Assembly: GCA_018388625.1 (NCBI GenBank) | Contig: CP074402.1 | Span: 1,860,001-1,924,000, forward strand | DNA from: Nocardiopsis eucommiae | GTDB lineage: Bacteria; Actinomycetota; Actinomycetes; Streptosporangiales; Streptosporangiaceae | Direction of reading: 5' to 3' | Length of the DNA: 64,000 bases | Shown: positions 60,597-64,000 of the stretch, in pieces | Numbering within the stretch: the stretch's first letter is position 1 | Layout of the letters: each line of letters starts with the position of its first letter | The notes under the pieces: model-generated | What the model was told of the DNA's origin: nothing | Seen by the model: only the letters and a program-made list of their open reading frames with translations | Databases searched by the model: none | Made by a program: the position numbers and the translations under genes

Positions 60597-60752
60597 TCAG
60601 GAGGCGCGTCGGCGGCGCTTCGCGGCCCGTTCCCGGGCTCGGGCGCGGGCCTCGGCCCTGGCCCGGCGCACCGCCGTGAGCTGTTCGCTGCGTCGGGCGG
60701 CGGCCTCGGAGCGGGCGCGGTCGTCCCTGAGGACGAAGTCGGGGTGGAACAC
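60597..60752 (-). CDS. 51-residue basic microprotein 1
   Basis: GTG at 60752 follows GCGGAAGGGCAGCACC, a strong ribosome site; the longer start at 60806 has none. The protein starts VFHPDFVLRDDRARSEAAARR and continues as a highly Arg/Ala-rich helix ending KRRRRAS. Small proteins opening M..HPD/SP..L are frequent in actinobacterial genomes with unknown function. It appears to lead a three-gene leftward unit with microprotein 2 and regulator C. Confidence 0.6.
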   Translation of the reverse strand: MFHPDFVLRDDRARSEAAARRSEQLTAVRRARAEARARARERAAKRRRRAS

Positions 60753-60876
60753 GGTGCTGCCCTTCCGCTGTGCGGCGGGACCCGTGTCCCGCCCGATGAC
60801 CTCCACGATCCGGCTGAGAACGGAGTCGGCGCATCGGGAGGAATCAGTGGATCGGCCGCCAAAGCGTCGGACGGCC

Positions 60877-60905
60877 TCCTAAGAGGGGTGAGATCCGTCC
60901 TAAGA
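60877..60905. promoter_or_regulatory. direct repeats TCCTAAGA 21 bp apart
   Basis: TCCTAAGA at 60877-60884 and 60898-60905, two helical turns apart, 125-153 bp upstream of microprotein 1. Same-face spacing suggests an activator site, perhaps for the LuxR-type protein encoded by the unit. Confidence 0.4.
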
Positions 60906-61050
60906 ACCCTCGTGAGTCCCGCCGATTCGCCAAACGCCCCGGAGGTTCCTTGACTCCGGTGCCTCGGGGCGGGCAAGTGTGTGGGGGCTGGGCGTCTCCT
61001 CCCGGGGGTGCTCCGGCCAGCACTGATGGCGGATCTCAGGAGGTCGTGGG

Positions 61051-61659
61051 ATGACTCGGGTCGCTTGCGGGACCGACCGACGGGGCGCGTTCGGGCGAAG
61101 GGCCGCAGGGGTGGTCGCCGGGCTGGCCCTCGCCGGGCTGTGCGCGGCCCCCGCCTCGGCGGACGACGGCGGGGACGCGGTGGGGCTGTCCCTGTCCGGG
61201 GTGGACCGGTCGCCGCTCCCCGGCGAGGAGGTCGTCTACCGGGCCACCGTGGTCAACGGCGGAGCCGGGGAGGTCGAGGAGGGGCTGCTCGCACAGCACG
61301 TGCCCGAACCCCTCGATGTCCGGGAGGTCGGCCAGGGCGGGATCGTCGAGGAGGGCGTCGCCAACTGGAGGGTGGACCTGCCGGAGGACGGGGAGGCCGC
61401 CTACACCGTCCGGGTCCGGGTGCCGGAGGACGCCGAGCCGGGGGAGCGGGTGGTGAGCACCGCCTGCCTGCTGTTGGACCGGGACGGCGATCCCGTGGCC
61501 TGCGCGAGCGACACCCTGCTGGTCGGGGACCGAACGGTGCTCTCGAAGATGGGGGAGATGGTGGACCGGGACGGCCTGGTCCGCGCGGTGGGCGTGGGGG
61601 TGCTGATGGTGCTGGTGTGGCTGATGTGGCGACAGTGGGGCGCCTCACGCGGCACCTGA
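61051..61659 (+). CDS. secreted, C-terminally anchored DUF11-like protein
   Basis: 202 residues, intact. Signal peptide: Arg-rich start, AAGVVAGLALAGLCAAPASA with predicted cleavage after ASA. Residues ~40-165 form a beta-sandwich DUF11-like region (PLPGEEVVYRATVVNGGAGEV, GEAAYTVRVRVPEDAEPGE), common in extracellular stalk proteins. A C-terminal membrane helix (LVRAVGVGVLMVLVWLMW) is followed by a short basic tail, so the domain sits outside the membrane. Function unknown. Confidence 0.75.
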   Translation: MTRVACGTDRRGAFGRRAAGVVAGLALAGLCAAPASADDGGDAVGLSLSGVDRSPLPGEEVVYRATVVNGGAGEVEEGLLAQHVPEPLDVREVGQGGIVEEGVANWRVDLPEDGEAAYTVRVRVPEDAEPGERVVSTACLLLDRDGDPVACASDTLLVGDRTVLSKMGEMVDRDGLVRAVGVGVLMVLVWLMWRQWGASRGT

Positions 61660-61726
61660 CCCGACGGGTGTCCGATTTGTTACGTCAGGGCGTCAGCAAG
61701 ACGCGGGCTTCAACTACAACGCGTAG

Positions 61727-61732
61727 TAGTCT
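61727..61732 (+). promoter_or_regulatory. -10-like box for a leaderless transcript
   Basis: TAGTCT lies 6 bases before the ATG at 61739, and no ribosome site is present. Transcription would start at the A of the start codon. No -35 box seen. Confidence 0.35.
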
Positions 61733-61738
61733 AAGCGT

Positions 61739-62077
61739 ATGGACTTCCTTTACTCCGCGCTCGTGTTCCTGCACATGATCGGCCTGGCCGGGATCATCGC
61801 CGGTTTCCTCATGCAGCTGATGACCGACAACGTCAAGGCGACCAAGGTGCTGCTGCACAGCGCCCTGCTCCAGTTCGTCACGGGCCTCCTGCTGGTCGGT
61901 GTGGCCGAGATGGCCGACATCGGCGAACTCAACCACGTCAAGATCGGCGTGAAGCTCGTGATCGCCCTGAGCGTCGTGGTCGTCGGTGTGCTCAACCTGC
62001 GCAAGCCCGCGAAGAACCTGGCGATCATCGCCGGTGTCCTGGCCATCGTCAACATCGGTGTCGCGGTCTTCTGGTAG
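61739..62077 (+). CDS. small four-helix membrane protein
   Basis: 112 residues, intact, four hydrophobic helices: LYSALVFLHMIGLAGIIAGF, VLLHSALLQFVTGLLLVGV, KIGVKLVIALSVVVVGVLNL, IIAGVLAIVNIGVAVFW. The charged loops are short. Conserved Lys-His positions in helix 3 (NHVKIGVKL) recall small integral membrane proteins of actinobacteria without known role. No ribosome site precedes the ATG; a -10-like box supports leaderless translation. It is closed by a very strong terminator. Confidence 0.75.
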   Translation: MDFLYSALVFLHMIGLAGIIAGFLMQLMTDNVKATKVLLHSALLQFVTGLLLVGVAEMADIGELNHVKIGVKLVIALSVVVVGVLNLRKPAKNLAIIAGVLAIVNIGVAVFW

Positions 62078-62108
62078 ACGCCCGCCGACCCGCCCGCACG
62101 GGTCTGCC

Positions 62109-62151
62109 GCCGGTGGCGGTCCGGAGTGCTCCGGACCGCCACCGGCTTTTT
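62109..62151 (+). terminator. intrinsic terminator, 18-bp perfect stem plus T-run
   Basis: GCCGGTGGCGGTCCGGAG (62109-62126) pairs perfectly with 62129-62146, minimal loop, followed by TTTTT at 62147-62151. The clearest rho-independent terminator in the window, 31 bp after the membrane-protein stop. Confidence 0.9.
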
Positions 62152-62163
62152 CGTCTGGAAAAT

Positions 62164-62292
62164 CTTGCAGGCCCTTTCGTCCAGATCAGGGCTGCATTTC
62201 CGGGTGATCCGGTGTTCACGTGGTGTTCACAGGTCGAGGTCGGTCTGTTACCTTCGTCACCTCAACGCAAACTCTTGCGCAAACTGCAAGAG
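62164..62292 (+). promoter_or_regulatory. amylase promoter region with MalR-like sites and direct repeats
   Basis: Holds CTTGCAG (62164-62170), two GGTGTTCAC direct repeats (62211-62219 and 62222-62230, 11-bp period), and a dyad CTCTTGC...GCAAGAG (62272-62278 / 62286-62292) with TTGCGCAA inside. CTTGCAG-type repeats upstream of amylase genes are bound by LacI-family MalR/Reg1 in Streptomyces; assignment here is by resemblance. Confidence 0.6.
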
Positions 62293-62321
62293 CATGCGGC
62301 ACCTCCCCCCAAGGAGCGCAC

Positions 62322-64000
62322 ATGAGAACACCCCGCGTCGGCGCCCTCCTCGGAGCGGCCCTGATGGGAGCCGCCCTGTTGGCGGTACCCGGCCAGGCCG
62401 CCACCCAGGACGCCGCACCCGTCTCCGCGCAGAACGCCAACGACGACACGATCGTCCACCTCTTCCAGTGGAACTGGGACTCCGTCGCCGCCGAGTGCGC
62501 CGAATTCCTCGGCCCCGCCGGGTACGGCGGCGTCCAGGTCTCCCCGCCCCAGGAACACGTGGTCGTCCCCTTCTCCGAGGGCGGCAACCACCCCTGGTGG
62601 CAGGACTACCAGCCGGTCTCCTACCGGATCGACAACACCCGGCGCGGCACCGCCGAGGACTTCCAGGCGATGGTCTCCACGTGTGCCGACAACGGCGTCC
62701 GGATCTACGTGGACGCCGTCATCAACCACATGACCGGACCGGCCGAGGGCACCAGCACCGGCAGCGCCGGCACCGAGTGGGAGCGCTACGAGTACCCCGA
62801 CCTGTTCGGGGACGGCACGGCCGCCTACTCCTACGACGACTTCGGTCCCTGCTACGACACCATCGAGAACTGGAACGACAAGGACGAGGTGCAGAACTGC
62901 CAGCTCCTCGACCTGGCCGACCTGGACACCGGCTCCCCGCACGTCCGTGACCAGATCGTCCGGTACCTCAACGGCCTGGTGGCCATGGGGGTCGGCGGCT
63001 TCCGGGTGGACGCCTCCAAGCACGTCCCCGAGGACGACATGGGCGCCATCATCGGGGCCCTGGACGACGTCCCCGGGTTCGGCGGCGCCCCCGGGTGTTC
63101 CACGAGGTCTACGGCGACCAGACCATCCCCTACACCGCTTACACGCCCTACGGGCAGGTCACCAACTTCGACTACAAGCGCTCCGTCGCCTCCGGCTTCG
63201 CCAACGGTGACATCGCCGGGCTCACCGACATGCCCGACCACGGCGGCCTCACCTCCGACGAGGCCGTGGTCTTCGTCGACAACCACGACACCCAGCGCTA
63301 CGAGCCGACCCTCACCTACGTGGACGGCGACCGCTACTACCTCGCCACCGCGTTCATGCTCGCCCACCCCTACGGCACCCCCGTGGTGATGTCCAGCTAC
63401 GACTTCGAGGGCAACGTGACCGAGGGCCCGCCCAGCGCGGCCCAGGACGGCAACCCCGCCGGGTGGATCACCGAGGACAGCGACTGCTCCGGCGCCGCGT
63501 GGGTCTGCGAGCACCGGAACGAGGCCGTCAGCGGCATGGTGGCCTTCCGGTCGGCGGTGGGGGACTCCGGCCTCACCGAACGGGCCCGCGACGGATCCTC
63601 CCGTGTGGCCTTCGACCGGGGCGAGGCCGGGTTCGCCGCCTTCAACGCCTCGGGCGGAGACTGGGCCCTGACCGCCCCGACGTCGCTCCCGGACGGCGAG
63701 TACGACAACGCGTCCGGACCCGGCACCGCCACGGTCTCCTCGGGCCAGGTCAGCGCGACCGTCCCCGCCGACGGCGCCCTGGCGCTGCACGTGGGCGGCG
63801 AGTGCGAGCAGGACTGCGGCGGAGGTCCGGGCGAGCCGGGCGAGCCCGGCGACACCCTGACCGCGACGGTCGAGACCCGGCCCGGTCAGGAGGTGTTCGT
63901 CGTCGGCTCCACCCCCGAACTGGGGTCGTGGAACCCGGCGGACGGCGCCCCGCTGAGCACCGACGCGTCCACCTACCCGCAGTGGTCCGGCCGTGTCACC
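62322..64000 (+). CDS. secreted alpha-amylase with starch-binding domain (3' end outside window; one frameshift)
   Basis: Endo-hydrolysis of alpha-1,4 glucans outside the cell, GH13. Signal peptide MRTPRVGALLGAALMGAALL ending near GQA; mature start TIVHLFQWNWDSVAAEC. Regions: VDAVINH (I), GFRVDASKH (II, nucleophile Asp), FHEVYG (III, acid Glu), FVDNHDTQR (IV, transition-state Asp). One C is missing at 63088-63092; without repair regions III and IV are lost. After a Gly/Pro linker (about residue 505) a CBM20 domain begins (VFVVGSTPELGSWNPADG) and runs off the window. AAGGAG precedes the ATG at 62322. Confidence 0.93.

Noticed and set aside
596-63092. Programmed frameshifting or true pseudogene decay as the cause of the breaks
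   Set aside because: The sites have no common slippery heptamer, always need one added C/G, affect essential genes and show no accompanying stops or other decay. Sequence error explains all of them.

Overview
The window is very GC-rich DNA, strongly biased to G or C at third codon positions, with GTG starts, GTGA/ATGA start-stop overlaps, F420 enzymes, LAL-type LuxR regulators and a deoC/nucleoside-salvage neighbourhood like that of Streptomyces. It comes from a filamentous actinomycete; a Nocardiopsis-like organism is my best guess, from general family resemblance only. No mobile element, CRISPR array, rRNA or tRNA was found; the region reads as ordinary chromosome.

The reading frames are broken in a systematic way. 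Roughly thirty genes need one to four single-base insertions to become whole, about 53 sites in all. Every site is an apparent loss of one C or G, almost always inside a C or G run. After restoration every gene length is a multiple of three and the family motifs line up. Housekeeping genes such as panB, deoA, the purine nucleoside phosphorylase gene and a glutamine synthetase gene are hit. I read these as sequence errors, not decay, and annotate restored genes as single CDS spanning both pieces.

Layout. 1-6.8 kb: nucleoside and deoxyribose salvage (deoC, two aldehyde dehydrogenase genes of which the second lacks the catalytic Cys, two tandem GNAT acetyltransferases, purine nucleoside phosphorylase, phosphosugar mutase). 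6.8-11.2 kb: an Lrp/AsnC regulator divergent from a 2-oxo acid dehydrogenase set (E1 alpha, E1 beta, a lipoyl-only protein, an alpha/beta hydrolase). 11.6-19 kb: a BmpA-type nucleoside ABC importer (lipoprotein, double ATPase, two permeases) followed by cytidine deaminase and thymidine phosphorylase. With the left edge this forms a complete import, phosphorolysis, mutase and aldolase route. 19-20.2 kb: two paralogous small membrane proteins. 20.3-27.5 kb: an acyl-CoA catabolic operon (AtuA-like protein, carboxyltransferase, biotin carboxylase/carrier, acyl-CoA dehydrogenase, TetR regulator).

27.6-33.5 kb: hypothetical proteins, an MFS exporter, a glyoxalase-fold protein with a helical tail, a PadR regulator and an acyl-CoA oxidase-like enzyme. 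33.6-40.3 kb: an XRE regulator divergent from a methionine aminopeptidase, a leftward peptidase cluster (LD-carboxypeptidase, M20 peptidase, M55 D-aminopeptidase, HEAT-repeat protein) and a second methionine aminopeptidase. 40.4-47.4 kb: an F420:NADPH oxidoreductase facing a luciferase-like F420 enzyme, an ArsR-type regulator with a striking 14-bp periodic operator, two MFS transporters and panB.

47.4-60.8 kb is a regulator-rich stretch: two adjacent giant LuxR/LAL regulators sharing a 137-bp identical tract, a ChrB-like protein divergent from an MFS transporter, a rhodanese-DUF2892 protein behind a CsoR/CstR-like operator, a GlnA2-like glutamine synthetase, and a third LAL regulator preceded by two 51-residue basic microproteins. 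61-64 kb: a secreted DUF11-like protein, a small membrane protein with a very strong terminator, and a secreted alpha-amylase with a starch-binding domain that runs off the window end.
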